A stretch of 64,000 nucleotides of DNA from Pseudokineococcus lusitanus (GTDB lineage Bacteria > Actinomycetota > Actinomycetes > Actinomycetales > Quadrisphaeraceae), in contig NZ_RJKN01000007.1 of assembly GCF_003751265.1 (NCBI RefSeq), forward strand, positions 170,748 to 234,747, read 5' to 3'. Positions within the stretch are counted from its first letter, which is position 1; each line of letters starts with the position of its first letter. Under the pieces are notes generated by a model that worked only from the letters and a program-made list of their open reading frames with translations, was not told the DNA's origin and ran no database searches. Made by a program: the position numbers and the translations under genes. Below, in pieces: positions 1 to 8,186 of this stretch.

Positions 1-1
1 C

Positions 2-1339
2 GTCGAGCGGGCGGCCCGCGAGGGCGAGCCCGGCGCCGAGGGCGTCCTGCGCTCCCTGCGCACGCTGTCCACGCAGCTGTCCGGCGCCCAGCTGGGCATC
101 ACCGTGACCAACCTCGCCATCGGCTTCCTCTCGCGGCCGGCCATCGCCGACCTCATCGAGGGGCCGCTCGAGAGCATCGGGCTCGGGGAGACCGCGACGG
201 CCACGGTCTCGACGGTGCTCGCCCTGGCGATCGCGACGGTCCTCACCATGCTCTTCGGCGAGCTGGTGCCGAAGAACCTCGCCATCGCCGACCCGATGCG
301 GACGGCCAAGCTCGTCAACGGCTTCCAGCGGGGCTTCACCAGGAGCACCGCCTACGTCATCCGCCTCTGCAACGGCTCCGCCAACCGCATCCTCCGGCTC
401 CTCGGCTTCGAGCCGCAGGAGGAGCTCGCCTCCGCCCGCTCGCCCGAGGAGCTGGCCGGCCTCGTCCGCCACTCCGCGGACAAGGGGACGCTGGCGGCGG
501 ACACCGCGGAGCTCGTCCAGCGCTCGCTGGCCTTCGGCGACCGCCGCGCCCGCGACGTCATGACCCCCCGCGGCCTCATGACGACGGCCGAGGCGGGCGA
601 CCGCCTCGACGAGGTGCTGCGGGAGGCGGCGGCCACGGGCCACTCGCGTTTCCCCGTCCTCGACGCCGAGCACGACGAGGCCATCGGCACGGTGCACGTC
701 CGGCACGTGCTCTCGGTGCCGTTCGAGCGCCGGGCGGCCACGACGGTGGCCGAGGTCATGGCCCCCGCGGTCCACGTGCCCGACACGGTCCCGCTGGACG
801 CCCTCCTCGACCAGCTGCGCGAGGGCGGCCTGCAGATGGCCGTCGTCGTCGACGAGTTCGGCGACGTCGCGGGCCTCGTGACCCTCGAGGACCTCGTCGA
901 GGAGCTCGTCGGCGAGGTCCGCGACGAGCACGACCCCGAGGAGGAGGCCGTGCCGCCGGACGCCGACGGGCGCTGGACCCTCGCGGGCAACCTCCGCCCG
1001 GACGAGGCCGGCGAGCTGCTCGGCGTCGTCGTCCCGGAGCACGAGGACTACGACACCCTCGGAGGGCTCGTGACCCTCCACCTGGAGCGCCTGCCCGTGC
1101 TCGGGGACACGGTCACCGTGCCCGCCGACGCCCCGCCCGGCTCGCCCGGATCGGACATCACGCTCGAGGTGGTGGCCCTGGACGGCCACCGGATCGAGAC
1201 GGTGCGGGTCCGGGTGGAGGAGCACCACGAGGAGGACGACGACGCGGCCGACGAGGTCGGCCGCGAGGAGCGGCGGGAGCAGCCCGCCGCCAGCGCGCCC
1301 GTGGGTGCCGTCGACCGCGAGCAGGAGGGGACCCGATGA
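2..1339 (+). CDS. CNNM/CorC-type transporter protein with CBS pair, 5'-truncated by window
   Basis: The frame is already open at the left edge, so the true start lies outside. Visible order: the end of a DUF21/CNNM membrane domain (with the family signature FGELVPKNLAIAD), a cytoplasmic CBS pair (ARDVMTPR ... FGDVAGLVTLEDLVEELVGE), and a C-terminal CorC_HlyC domain (GRWTLAGNLRP ... YDTLGGLV). The acidic tail is low complexity. The family sits in the membrane and is linked to Mg2+/Co2+ homeostasis; the hemolysin label is historical. It overlaps the next, related gene by four bases (ATGA), so the two are probably co-translated and may form a heteromer. The substrate is not visible in the sequence. 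Confidence 0.9.
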   Translation, partial: VERAAREGEPGAEGVLRSLRTLSTQLSGAQLGITVTNLAIGFLSRPAIADLIEGPLESIGLGETATATVSTVLALAIATVLTMLFGELVPKNLAIADPMRTAKLVNGFQRGFTRSTAYVIRLCNGSANRILRLLGFEPQEELASARSPEELAGLVRHSADKGTLAADTAELVQRSLAFGDRRARDVMTPRGLMTTAEAGDRLDEVLREAAATGHSRFPVLDAEHDEAIGTVHVRHVLSVPFERRAATTVAEVMAPAVHVPDTVPLDALLDQLREGGLQMAVVVDEFGDVAGLVTLEDLVEELVGEVRDEHDPEEEAVPPDADGRWTLAGNLRPDEAGELLGVVVPEHEDYDTLGGLVTLHLERLPVLGDTVTVPADAPPGSPGSDITLEVVALDGHRIETVRVRVEEHHEEDDDAADEVGREERREQPAASAPVGAVDREQEGTR

Positions 1340-2391
1340 ACGACTGGCTGGGCCTCGGCCTCACCGCGCTGCTGCTCGCCCTCAACGCCTTCTTCGTCGG
1401 GGCGGAGTTCGCGCTCATCTCGGCGCGCCGCACCCTCGTCGAGCCGAGGGCGGCGGAGGGCTCCCGGGCCGCCCGCACGACCCTGCGCGCCATGGAGAAC
1501 GTGTCGCTCATGATGGCGGGCGCCCAGCTCGGCATCACGATCTGCTCGCTCCTGCTCGGCGCGCTGTCCGAGCCCGCCATCGCGCACCTGCTCGAGGTGC
1601 CGTTCGCGGCCGCGGGCGTGCCGGAGGCGCTGCTCCACCCGATCTCGTTCGTCATCGCGCTGGCGCTCGTCACGCTGCTCCACGTGGTCCTCGGCGAGAT
1701 GGTGCCGAAGAACATCGCCATCGCCGGGCCGGAGCGCGCGGCGCTCGTCCTGGCGCCGCCCCTGGTCCTGACGGTCAAGGTCATGTACCCGCTGATCTGG
1801 ACCCTCAACATCGCGGCGAACCGCATCCTGCGGCTCCTGGGCGTCACGCCCCGCGACGAGGTGGCCAGCGTGTTCACGCGGGACGAGGTGGCCGGCCTGG
1901 TCGCCGAGTCGCGCGAGGGCGGGCTGCTCGACGACCGCGAGGGCGAGCTCCTGCTCGAGGCCCTCGAGTTCGACGAGCACCACGTGTCGGGCGTGATGAT
2001 CGACATCGACCGCGTCACCGTCCTGCCGCTCGGCGTCACCCCGGCGCAGGCCGAGGAGGTGGCGGTGCGGGGCTTCTCGCGCTTCCCCGTCCGGGGGGCC
2101 GACGGCGTGCTGCACGGGTACGTCCACATCAAGGACCTCCTCGAGGTCGACGCCGCCCGCCGCGAGGTGCCCGTGGGCGCCGACCGGCTGCGGCCGCTGC
2201 CGGAGGTGCCCGCCGACGCGGCGCTGCGCACCGTCCTCGCCCGCATGCAGAAGGACGGCGCCCACCTGGCCGCCGTGCGTGGCGGGACCGGCGGCGTCGT
2301 GGGCATCGTCACGCTGGAGGACGTGCTCTCCGAGCTCGTCGGCCAGATCCGCGACGACACCCGACGGGCGGCGGTGGCCGGGTCCCGCTGA
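1336..2391 (+). CDS. CNNM/CorC-type membrane protein with CBS pair (second of a pair)
   Basis: 351 residues. The N-terminal DUF21/CNNM domain has a first helix at about residues 7-28 and the signature GEMVPKNIAIAG near residue 120. A CBS pair follows, ending in GIVTLEDVLSELVGQI. Unlike its upstream neighbour it has no CorC_HlyC domain and stops right after the CBS pair. The ATG lies inside the stop of the first gene (ATGA), typical of translational coupling. Paired long and short CNNM-type genes are common in actinobacteria. A divalent-cation role is inferred from the family only. Confidence 0.9.
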   Translation: MNDWLGLGLTALLLALNAFFVGAEFALISARRTLVEPRAAEGSRAARTTLRAMENVSLMMAGAQLGITICSLLLGALSEPAIAHLLEVPFAAAGVPEALLHPISFVIALALVTLLHVVLGEMVPKNIAIAGPERAALVLAPPLVLTVKVMYPLIWTLNIAANRILRLLGVTPRDEVASVFTRDEVAGLVAESREGGLLDDREGELLLEALEFDEHHVSGVMIDIDRVTVLPLGVTPAQAEEVAVRGFSRFPVRGADGVLHGYVHIKDLLEVDAARREVPVGADRLRPLPEVPADAALRTVLARMQKDGAHLAAVRGGTGGVVGIVTLEDVLSELVGQIRDDTRRAAVAGSR

Positions 2392-2475
2392 CCGGCAGGG
2401 GCGGCCCGGCGGAGGCCGGGGAGGGGCGGTGCGCGGGGCGACCCGGGTGCCGCCCCTCCGTCGTCCCCGGCCGGC

Positions 2476-2511
2476 TCGACATGCATAGCCAGGCTATGTA
2501 CTGTCGACGTG
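2476..2511 (+). promoter_or_regulatory. promoter with palindromic operator in its spacer (MarR gene)
   Basis: TCGACA (2476-2481, 5/6 to TTGACA) is separated by exactly 17 bases from TACTGT (2499-2504). The GTG start follows six bases later, so the transcript is predicted to be leaderless. The spacer contains a perfect palindrome with 7-base arms, CATAGCC-A-GGCTATG (2484-2498). A dimer bound there would occlude RNA polymerase, so autorepression by the MarR protein is the simple reading. The geometry is seen; the regulation is inferred. Confidence 0.75.
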
Positions 2512-2999
2512 TGCCCGAGCGAACCACCACCTCTGCCGCGCCACCGCCCGGCCCCATGGTGGACGGGCCGCACGACGGCGAGGAGCTCGGCGTGGCCCTG
2601 CTCGTCTCCGCCGCCCGCTTCACCCGGTGGGCCGGCCGGGCGGCCGACGCCCCCATGCCGCAGGCCCTGTGGCGCGCCCTGTCCCAGCTCGAGGAGCTGG
2701 GGCCGCTGCGCGTCAGCACCCTCGCCGCCCTCGACCGCACGTCCCAGCCGACGGCGACGGCGCTGGTCGCCCGTCTCGTCGAGCGCGGGTGGGCGGAGCG
2801 GGAGCCCGACCCCGAGGACGGCCGTGCCGTGCTCGTGGGCGTCAGCGAGGCGGGCCTGCGCCGGCTGGCGGAGCAGCGCCGCGCGGCCGCCCGGGCCCTC
2901 GCGCCGGGGCTGGGCGCGCTCACGCCCTCCGAGCGCGCCGACCTGGCGCGCGGGGTCGCCGTCCTCGACCGGCTCGTCGCCGGCGAGACGCCGGGCTGA
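2511..2999 (+). CDS. MarR-family transcriptional regulator
   Basis: 162 residues from GTG 2511; ATG 2556 is an alternative. GTG is preferred because it sits six bases after a -10 box. The winged helix runs over the middle of the protein: LGPLRVSTLAALDRTSQPTATALV is the helix-turn-helix, then the wing residues EREPDPEDGRAVLVGVSEAG, with the family Asp-x-Arg in the wing. It lies 126 bases upstream of an MFS exporter on the same strand, the usual pairing of a ligand-sensing repressor with an efflux pump. The ligand is unknown. Confidence 0.9.
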   Translation: MPERTTTSAAPPPGPMVDGPHDGEELGVALLVSAARFTRWAGRAADAPMPQALWRALSQLEELGPLRVSTLAALDRTSQPTATALVARLVERGWAEREPDPEDGRAVLVGVSEAGLRRLAEQRRAAARALAPGLGALTPSERADLARGVAVLDRLVAGETPG

Positions 3000-3125
3000 C
3001 CCCCCACCACCGACCTGCCGTCACGACCCACCACCGGGCGACGCCACGCCCGACCCGCACCGAGACCCCCGACGACCGCGGCCCCGCCGCGCCACCGCCG
3101 CCGGTCCCCGCACCGAGGGAGACCC

Positions 3126-4463
3126 ATGGCCCTGCACCGCCCCGCCCGTCCCGCCGCCACCGGCGGGGGCGCCCCCGTCCCCACGCCGGCCGGCGACGCC
3201 CCGCCCGCCGCGGACGGCCCGCCCGCCGAGGGCTCGTCGAGCCTGCTCGACCAGCCGCGCGCCGTCTGGGCGGTCGCCTTCGCCTGCGTCATCGCGTTCA
3301 TGGGGATCGGGCTCGTCGACCCCATCCTCAAGCCGATCGGCGAGGAGCTCGACGCCTCGCCGTCGCAGGTCTCGCTGCTCTTCACGAGCTACATGGCGGT
3401 GACCGGCGTCGCGATGCTCGTCACCGGCGTCATCTCCAGCCGGGTCGGGCCGAAGCGCACGCTGCTCGGCGGGCTCGCCGTCATCGTCGTCTTCAGCGCC
3501 CTCGCCGGGTCGTCCGGCTCGATCGGGGAGATCGTCGGCTTCCGGGCCGGCTGGGGGCTCGGCAACGCGCTCTTCATCGCGACCGCGCTCGCGACGATCG
3601 TCGGCGCGGCCAGCGGCGGCGTCGCCGGGGCGATCGTCCTCTACGAGGCCGCGCTCGGGGTCGGCATCGCCACGGGCCCCCTCCTGGGCGGGCTGCTCGG
3701 CGGCGTCTCGTGGCGGGGCCCGTTCTTCGGGGTCGCCGTCCTCATGGCCGTCGCCTTCGCGGCCATCGCCGTCTTCCTGCCCGAGGTGCCCCGCCCGGCC
3801 CGGGCGACGACGCCGCTCGACCCCTTCCGCGCCCTGCGCCACCGCGGCCTGCTGGCCATGGCCGTCACGGCCCTGCTGTACAACGTCGGGTTCTTCACCC
3901 TGCTCGCGTACACGCCCTTCCCGCTGGACCTCGGCATCTACGCCGTGGGCGGCGTCTTCTTCGGCTGGGGCGTCTGCCTGGCGCTGAGCTCGGTCTTCCT
4001 CGCCCCATGGCTGCAGCGCCGTGTCGGGACGCTGCCGGGCATCGTCCTCGCGCTCGTCCTCTTCGCCCTCGACCTCGCCGTCATGGCCCTCTTCACCGAC
4101 TCGAAGGCGGTGCTGGCCACCTGCGTCGTCGTGGCCGGCGTCTTCCTCGGCGTCAACAACACGCTCGTCACCGAGGGGGTCATGCTCGTCTCCCCGGCCG
4201 AGCGCTCGACGGCGTCGGCCGCCTACAGCTTCGTCCGCTTCGGCGGCGGCGCCGTCGCCCCGTGGCTCGCCGGGCGCCTCGGCGAGAGCATCAGCCCGCA
4301 CGTCCCCTTCTGGGTGGGGGCGGGCGCCGTCCTCCTCGGCGTCGTCGTCCTCACCGGCAGCCGCCGGCACCTGGGCCGGCTGTCCGGCGTCGGCCACGGT
4401 GCGACGCCCGCCGCCCACGGCCGGACCGAGGTCGCCGCCGTCAGCGCCGCCGAGGCGAGCTGA
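3126..4463 (+). CDS. MFS transporter, drug-efflux-like
   Basis: 445 residues. A Pro/Ala-rich cytoplasmic N-terminus of about 45 residues precedes roughly twelve hydrophobic segments. The motif A region is recognisable after helix 2 (SSRVGPKRTLLGGLA). The C-terminus is a soluble tail. The ATG has a purine-rich ribosome site (GAGGGAG) just upstream. It follows the MarR gene on the same strand and is likely its regulatory target. Export of a small toxic compound across the membrane is the family expectation; the substrate cannot be read from the sequence. Confidence 0.85.
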   Translation: MALHRPARPAATGGGAPVPTPAGDAPPAADGPPAEGSSSLLDQPRAVWAVAFACVIAFMGIGLVDPILKPIGEELDASPSQVSLLFTSYMAVTGVAMLVTGVISSRVGPKRTLLGGLAVIVVFSALAGSSGSIGEIVGFRAGWGLGNALFIATALATIVGAASGGVAGAIVLYEAALGVGIATGPLLGGLLGGVSWRGPFFGVAVLMAVAFAAIAVFLPEVPRPARATTPLDPFRALRHRGLLAMAVTALLYNVGFFTLLAYTPFPLDLGIYAVGGVFFGWGVCLALSSVFLAPWLQRRVGTLPGIVLALVLFALDLAVMALFTDSKAVLATCVVVAGVFLGVNNTLVTEGVMLVSPAERSTASAAYSFVRFGGGAVAPWLAGRLGESISPHVPFWVGAGAVLLGVVVLTGSRRHLGRLSGVGHGATPAAHGRTEVAAVSAAEAS

Positions 4464-4516
4464 GCCCCCGGCCGCCCGCTCCGCGGACGCCCGCCGACCC
4501 GCCCGTGCCCCGGTCC

Positions 4517-4563
4517 TAGCCTGGGCGCGGGCGGCTGCCCGTCGCCCTCGCCCGCGCAGGAGG
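4517..4563 (+). promoter_or_regulatory. predicted -10 box and Shine-Dalgarno of the threonine dehydratase gene
   Basis: TAGCCT at 4517-4522 is a TANNNT -10. The next strong signal is a perfect AGGAGG at 4558-4563. Six bases later comes ATC (4570-4572), in frame with the enzyme. No ATG, GTG or TTG occurs in that frame between the stop of the MFS gene and the conserved enzyme core, so this ribosome site decides the start. Confidence 0.6.
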
Positions 4564-4569
4564 CACCCC

Positions 4570-5895
4570 ATCGACGCTCCGACGCCCACGACGGCGGTCC
4601 CCGCGTCCTCGCGCGCCAGCGGCCCGGCCGCCGACGTCGGCGTCGTCACCGCCGACGTCGTCGAGGAGGCCGCGCGGCGGCTGGCCGGGGTCGTGCGCAC
4701 GACGCCGCTGCAGCACTCGGCGCGCCTGTCCGCGGCCACGGGCGCGCACGTCTCCCTCAAGCGCGAGGACCTCACCTCGGTGCGGTCCTACAAGGTCCGT
4801 GGGGCCTACAACCTCATCGCCCAGCTGTCGGCGGACGAGCTCGCGCGCGGCGTCGTGTGCGCCAGCGCCGGCAACCACGGCCAGGGCGTCGCGGCGGCCT
4901 GCCGCGAGCTCGGCGTCCGGGGCCGCGTCATGGTGCCGCGGACGACGCCGCGCCAGAAGCGCGAGCGGATCGCCGCCCTCGGCGGGGACGTCTGCGAGGT
5001 CGTCGTCGTCGGCGACGTCTACGACGACGCCGTGACGGCCACCCGCGAGGAGGCCGGGCGCACGGGCGCCGTCGTCGTCCCCGCCTTCGACGACCCCCGC
5101 ACCGTCGCGGGCCAGGGGACGGTGGCCTGCGAGGTCGCCGAGCAGCACCTGGCCCTGACGGGGCGGGTCCCCGACGTCGTCGTCGTGCCCGTCGGGGGCG
5201 GGGGGCTCCTCGCCGGCACCGGCACGTGGTTCGCCGCGCGCCACCCCGGCACCCGCCTCGTCGGCGTCGAGCCGGCCGGGGCCGCGTCCATGGCCGCGGC
5301 GCTCGCCGCCGGCCGGCCCGTGCCGCTCCGCGAGGTCGAGACCTTCGTCGACGGCGCCGCCGTCCGCACCGCCGGGCACGTCACGCTGCCGCTGGTCCGG
5401 GACAGCGGGGCCGAGCTCGTCGCGGTCGCCGAGGGGCGGGTCTGCACGGAGATGCTCGCGCTCTACCAGGTGGACGGCATCATCGCCGAGCCCGCGGGGG
5501 CCCTCGCCTCGGCGGCGCTGGGCGACGTCGTTCTCGTCGAGCCGGGCCAGGACGTCGTCTGCGTGCTCTCCGGCGGCAACAACGACGTGAGCCGCTACGG
5601 CGAGGTCGTCGAGCGCTCGCTCGTCCACGAGGGGCTCAAGCACTACTTCCTCGTGCAGTTCGCCCAGGAGCCCGGCGCCCTGCGCACCTTCCTCGACGAG
5701 GTCCTCGGCCCCGACGACGACATCACCCGCTTCGAGTACCTCAAGCGCAACAACCGCGAGACCGGGCCGGCCCTCATCGGCCTCGAGATCGCGCGCCCCG
5801 GGGACCTCGCGCCGCTGCTGGCGCGGATGACGGCCTCGGGCCTCGACGTCGAGCGGCTCGAGCCGGGCAGCCCCGCCTTCCAGTACCTGCTCTGA
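4570..5895 (+). CDS. ilvA: threonine ammonia-lyase (threonine dehydratase), apparent ATC start
   Basis: 441 residues counted from ATC 4570. It converts L-threonine to 2-oxobutanoate, the first step to isoleucine. The PLP lysine lies in SYKVRGAYN (Lys75 on this numbering), a glycine-rich phosphate loop VGGGGLLAG is near residue 205, and SGGNND is near 333. A short C-terminal regulatory domain (HYFLVQFAQEPGALRTF onward) suggests feedback control by isoleucine. The start is unusual: AGGAGG precedes ATC by six bases and no canonical start lies between the upstream stop and the helix VTADVVEEAARRL that the family needs. A sequencing error turning ATG into ATC remains possible. Confidence 0.88.
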   Translation: MDAPTPTTAVPASSRASGPAADVGVVTADVVEEAARRLAGVVRTTPLQHSARLSAATGAHVSLKREDLTSVRSYKVRGAYNLIAQLSADELARGVVCASAGNHGQGVAAACRELGVRGRVMVPRTTPRQKRERIAALGGDVCEVVVVGDVYDDAVTATREEAGRTGAVVVPAFDDPRTVAGQGTVACEVAEQHLALTGRVPDVVVVPVGGGGLLAGTGTWFAARHPGTRLVGVEPAGAASMAAALAAGRPVPLREVETFVDGAAVRTAGHVTLPLVRDSGAELVAVAEGRVCTEMLALYQVDGIIAEPAGALASAALGDVVLVEPGQDVVCVLSGGNNDVSRYGEVVERSLVHEGLKHYFLVQFAQEPGALRTFLDEVLGPDDDITRFEYLKRNNRETGPALIGLEIARPGDLAPLLARMTASGLDVERLEPGSPAFQYLL

Positions 5896-5956
5896 GCAGC
5901 CGGTCGTCCCCGCGGGCTCCGGCCGTGCGGGGCGGCGGGGGGCGACCTGGCGTCGG

Positions 5957-6724
5957 GTGATGAGCCGCACCGTGATCGTCACCGCCTCGGACCCCGGCAT
6001 CGGCAAGGCCACCGCGGTGCGCCTCGCCCGCGACGGGTTCGACGTCGGCATCACCTGGCACGCCGACGCGGAGGGCGCGCTGGGCACGGCCGAGGAGGTG
6101 CGCGCCCTCGGCCGCCGCGCGGAGGTGCGGCGGCTCGACCTCGAGCAGCTGCCGGGGGCCGCCGACGTCGTCGACGAGCCGGCGGACGCCCTCGGCGGGG
6201 AGCTGCGCGTGCTCGTCGCCGACGCCGGGGGCGGCGGCGGCGGGCCGTTCCTCGACCTGCCCTCCGAGGAGTGGCGCACCCGCAGGCGGGTCGACCTCGA
6301 CGGCGCCTTCCTCACCCTCCGGCGGGCGGCGCGACGCATGGTCGCCCAGGGGGGCGGCGGCCGCCTCGTCGCCGTCACGAGCGTCCACGAGCACGCGCCC
6401 CGGGTCGGCGCGAGCGACCACGTGGCCGCCGAGCACGGGCTCGGCGGGCTGGTGAGGACGGCGGCGGTCGAGCCGGCGCAGCACGGCACCACCGTCGACA
6501 GCGTCGGGCCGGGCGAGATCGCGACGCCGCTGACCGGCGCCGAGGACGTGGACCCGGCCTCGGAGCCCCGCCCCGGCGTGCCGGTCGGACGGGTCGGCTC
6601 GGCGCCCGAGACGGCCGCCGTCGTCGCCCTCCTCTGCGGCGACGACGCCTCCTGCGTCACCGGCTCCTCGTTCGTCGCCGACGGCGGATGCTGCAGAGGG
6701 GGCCCGTGGCCGGGTCCCGCATGA
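5957..6724 (+). CDS. SDR-family protein with degraded active site
   Basis: 255 residues; GTG 5957 or ATG 5960. The Rossmann fold is clear, with a cofactor loop TASDPGIG at 9-16. Clear family landmarks are TSVHEH near residue 142 and PGEIATP near 190. The catalytic Tyr-x3-Lys pair, normally Y...K in this glucose-dehydrogenase-like group, reads H155-V-A-A-E159. The usual NNAG is ADAG and the VNxVxPG asparagine is aspartate. Fold-preserving residues remain, so it is either a non-catalytic binding protein or a gene decaying by substitution; the frame is intact. A 60-base gap separates it from ilvA. Confidence 0.85.
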   Translation: MMSRTVIVTASDPGIGKATAVRLARDGFDVGITWHADAEGALGTAEEVRALGRRAEVRRLDLEQLPGAADVVDEPADALGGELRVLVADAGGGGGGPFLDLPSEEWRTRRRVDLDGAFLTLRRAARRMVAQGGGGRLVAVTSVHEHAPRVGASDHVAAEHGLGGLVRTAAVEPAQHGTTVDSVGPGEIATPLTGAEDVDPASEPRPGVPVGRVGSAPETAAVVALLCGDDASCVTGSSFVADGGCCRGGPWPGPA

Positions 6725-6763
6725 CCGCCGACGACGGGCGGGAGGGCTGACCCGCCGCCGGCC

Positions 6764-7684
6764 TCAGCCGTCCAGCAGGGCGCGGAGGTCGGCGGCGAGG
6801 TCGACGGCCGCCTCGATCTCGGTGCGCCGGCTCGAGACGCTCTCGACGGCGAGGCCGACGGGGACGTCGAGCCGTCGGCAGTAGGCGACGACGTCCGCGG
6901 CGACCGCGGCGGCGTGCTCGGTCGACGCGACGAGGGTGTCCTGGGCGCGCAGGAGGTCCCCCCGCACCCAGCGGGGCACCTGGACGCCCAGCCACGTGAG
7001 GAAGTCGAGCGTCCGCGTCGAGCCGCACACCGAGACGGTGAAGACGAGCGGCCGCGGCGCGACCCCGCGGGCGTCGCACCCGTCGCGGTAGTCCGAGACG
7101 AGGGTCTTGGCCGCGTTGGCGTCGTAGAGCACCTGGCTCACGAAGAAGGCGCAGCCGCGCGCCTGCTTGTCGAGCATCCGCACGTGCTCGTCGCCGCGGT
7201 TCGTGTGCCGCTCGGGGATGACGACGCCGCCCGCGAGCAGCCCCGGGTGCTCCTCGCGCTGCACGTCGTACGCGCGGGCCAGCGACGTGAGGCCGACCGA
7301 CGCGCTGGACGCGGCCCCGACGAGCGTCGAGACGACGCGGTCCGCGGGCTGGTCGCGCATCCAGCGCCGCAGCTCGGCCTCCGGGTACTTGCCCACGGAC
7401 CGGTAGACGACCGCCGGCTTGTCCCACCCGCGCAGGTGGTCGGCGAGGAACTGCGCCGGGTCCACCGTCGGGAGGAAGGGGAAGGGCCGCTCGACGTCGT
7501 TGCGGTCGCCCTCGTCGGTGATGTCGTAGAGCACGACCCCGTCGGGGTCCGCCGTGCGCAGCCGCTCGAGCGTGAGGTCGGCGATGCGCGCGACGTCCTC
7601 GCCGGACGCGGACGCCTTCGGCGGGGTGAGGCCGAAGAGCAGGAAACCGCCGTCGCCCCGGCGCAGGGCCTCCACCAGGTCCAC
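6764..7684 (-). CDS. methylenetetrahydrofolate reductase-like protein
   Basis: 306 residues from GTG 7684. The length and alpha/beta-barrel pattern fit the FAD-dependent MetF family, which reduces methylene-THF to methyl-THF for methionine synthesis. FGLTPPK near the N-terminus corresponds to the family's FxFxPPK. FFVSQVLYDANAAKTLVSDY resembles the 'F..TQ..fd......f' region. It is more divergent than textbook MetF, so a related one-carbon flavoenzyme is possible. GTG is chosen because a -10 (TAGCGT) ends seven bases before it; upstream in-frame sequence is Arg/Pro-rich shadow. Confidence 0.7.
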   Translation of the reverse strand: MDLVEALRRGDGGFLLFGLTPPKASASGEDVARIADLTLERLRTADPDGVVLYDITDEGDRNDVERPFPFLPTVDPAQFLADHLRGWDKPAVVYRSVGKYPEAELRRWMRDQPADRVVSTLVGAASSASVGLTSLARAYDVQREEHPGLLAGGVVIPERHTNRGDEHVRMLDKQARGCAFFVSQVLYDANAAKTLVSDYRDGCDARGVAPRPLVFTVSVCGSTRTLDFLTWLGVQVPRWVRGDLLRAQDTLVASTEHAAAVAADVVAYCRRLDVPVGLAVESVSSRRTEIEAAVDLAADLRALLDG

Positions 7685-7691
7685 GCCCGGG

Positions 7692-7697
7692 ACGCTA
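7692..7697 (-). promoter_or_regulatory. -10 box (TAGCGT), leaderless start of the MetF-like gene
   Basis: On the minus strand TAGCGT is followed by seven bases and then the GTG start, the spacing expected when transcription begins on the start codon itself. No Shine-Dalgarno is present in between. Confidence 0.6.
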
Positions 7698-7758
7698 GCA
7701 ACGCGTCCGGACGGCGGGGGCGCGCCGCCCGACGGGTGGACGGCGGGCGGCGGCGGGC

Positions 7759-8184
7759 TCAGGCGAGGCGGCGCAGGCGCCGCTCCTGGGCCTCGGCGGC
7801 GTCGCGCGCCCGGCGGTGGCCGCCGCGGCGCCGCGTCGTGGCCCCGAGCTCGACGACCACCGCGAGCAGGTGGTCGACGTCGGGGTCCCACCCCCGCCCC
7901 CGGCACTCGCGGACCCAGTCGGCCGCGCCGAGGTGGCCGCGGGCGCGGTTGCAGCGCGAGCAGGCGGCCACCTCGTTCTCCAGCCACGACGGTCCGCCGC
8001 GGACGCGGGGGACGAGGTGGTCGGTCGTCGGGACGACGAGCGGGGTGAAGGGCCGCCGGCACCAGGCGCAGGCGCCGCCCTCGCGCTCGACGGCCCGCGC
8101 CAGCCGCGCGGTGCGGGGGAGCGCGTCGTGCTCGCGGTCGTCGGGCCCGTCGACCGCGCCGTCGCCGGGCGGCGGGCGGCGGCG
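7759..8184 (-). CDS. HNH endonuclease family protein, start unresolved
   Basis: The protein core is certain: AVEREGGACAWCRRPF gives the first CxxC, TDHLVPRVRGG the HNH histidine and metal-site region, and NEVAACSRCNRARG the second CxxC and Asn. Such small HNH proteins usually nick or cut DNA; the biological role is unknown. It follows glycerate kinase on the same strand. Between that gene's stop and the conserved core there is no ATG, GTG or TTG in frame. The coordinates give the maximal open stretch; CTG 8103 would give 114 residues but would cut off the likely conserved HDALPRTARLARAVER. A non-canonical start or a small indel is likely. Confidence 0.7.
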   Translation of the reverse strand, partial: RRRPPPGDGAVDGPDDREHDALPRTARLARAVEREGGACAWCRRPFTPLVVPTTDHLVPRVRGGPSWLENEVAACSRCNRARGHLGAADWVRECRGRGWDPDVDHLLAVVVELGATTRRRGGHRRARDAAEAQERRLRRLA

Positions 8185-8186
8185 GC

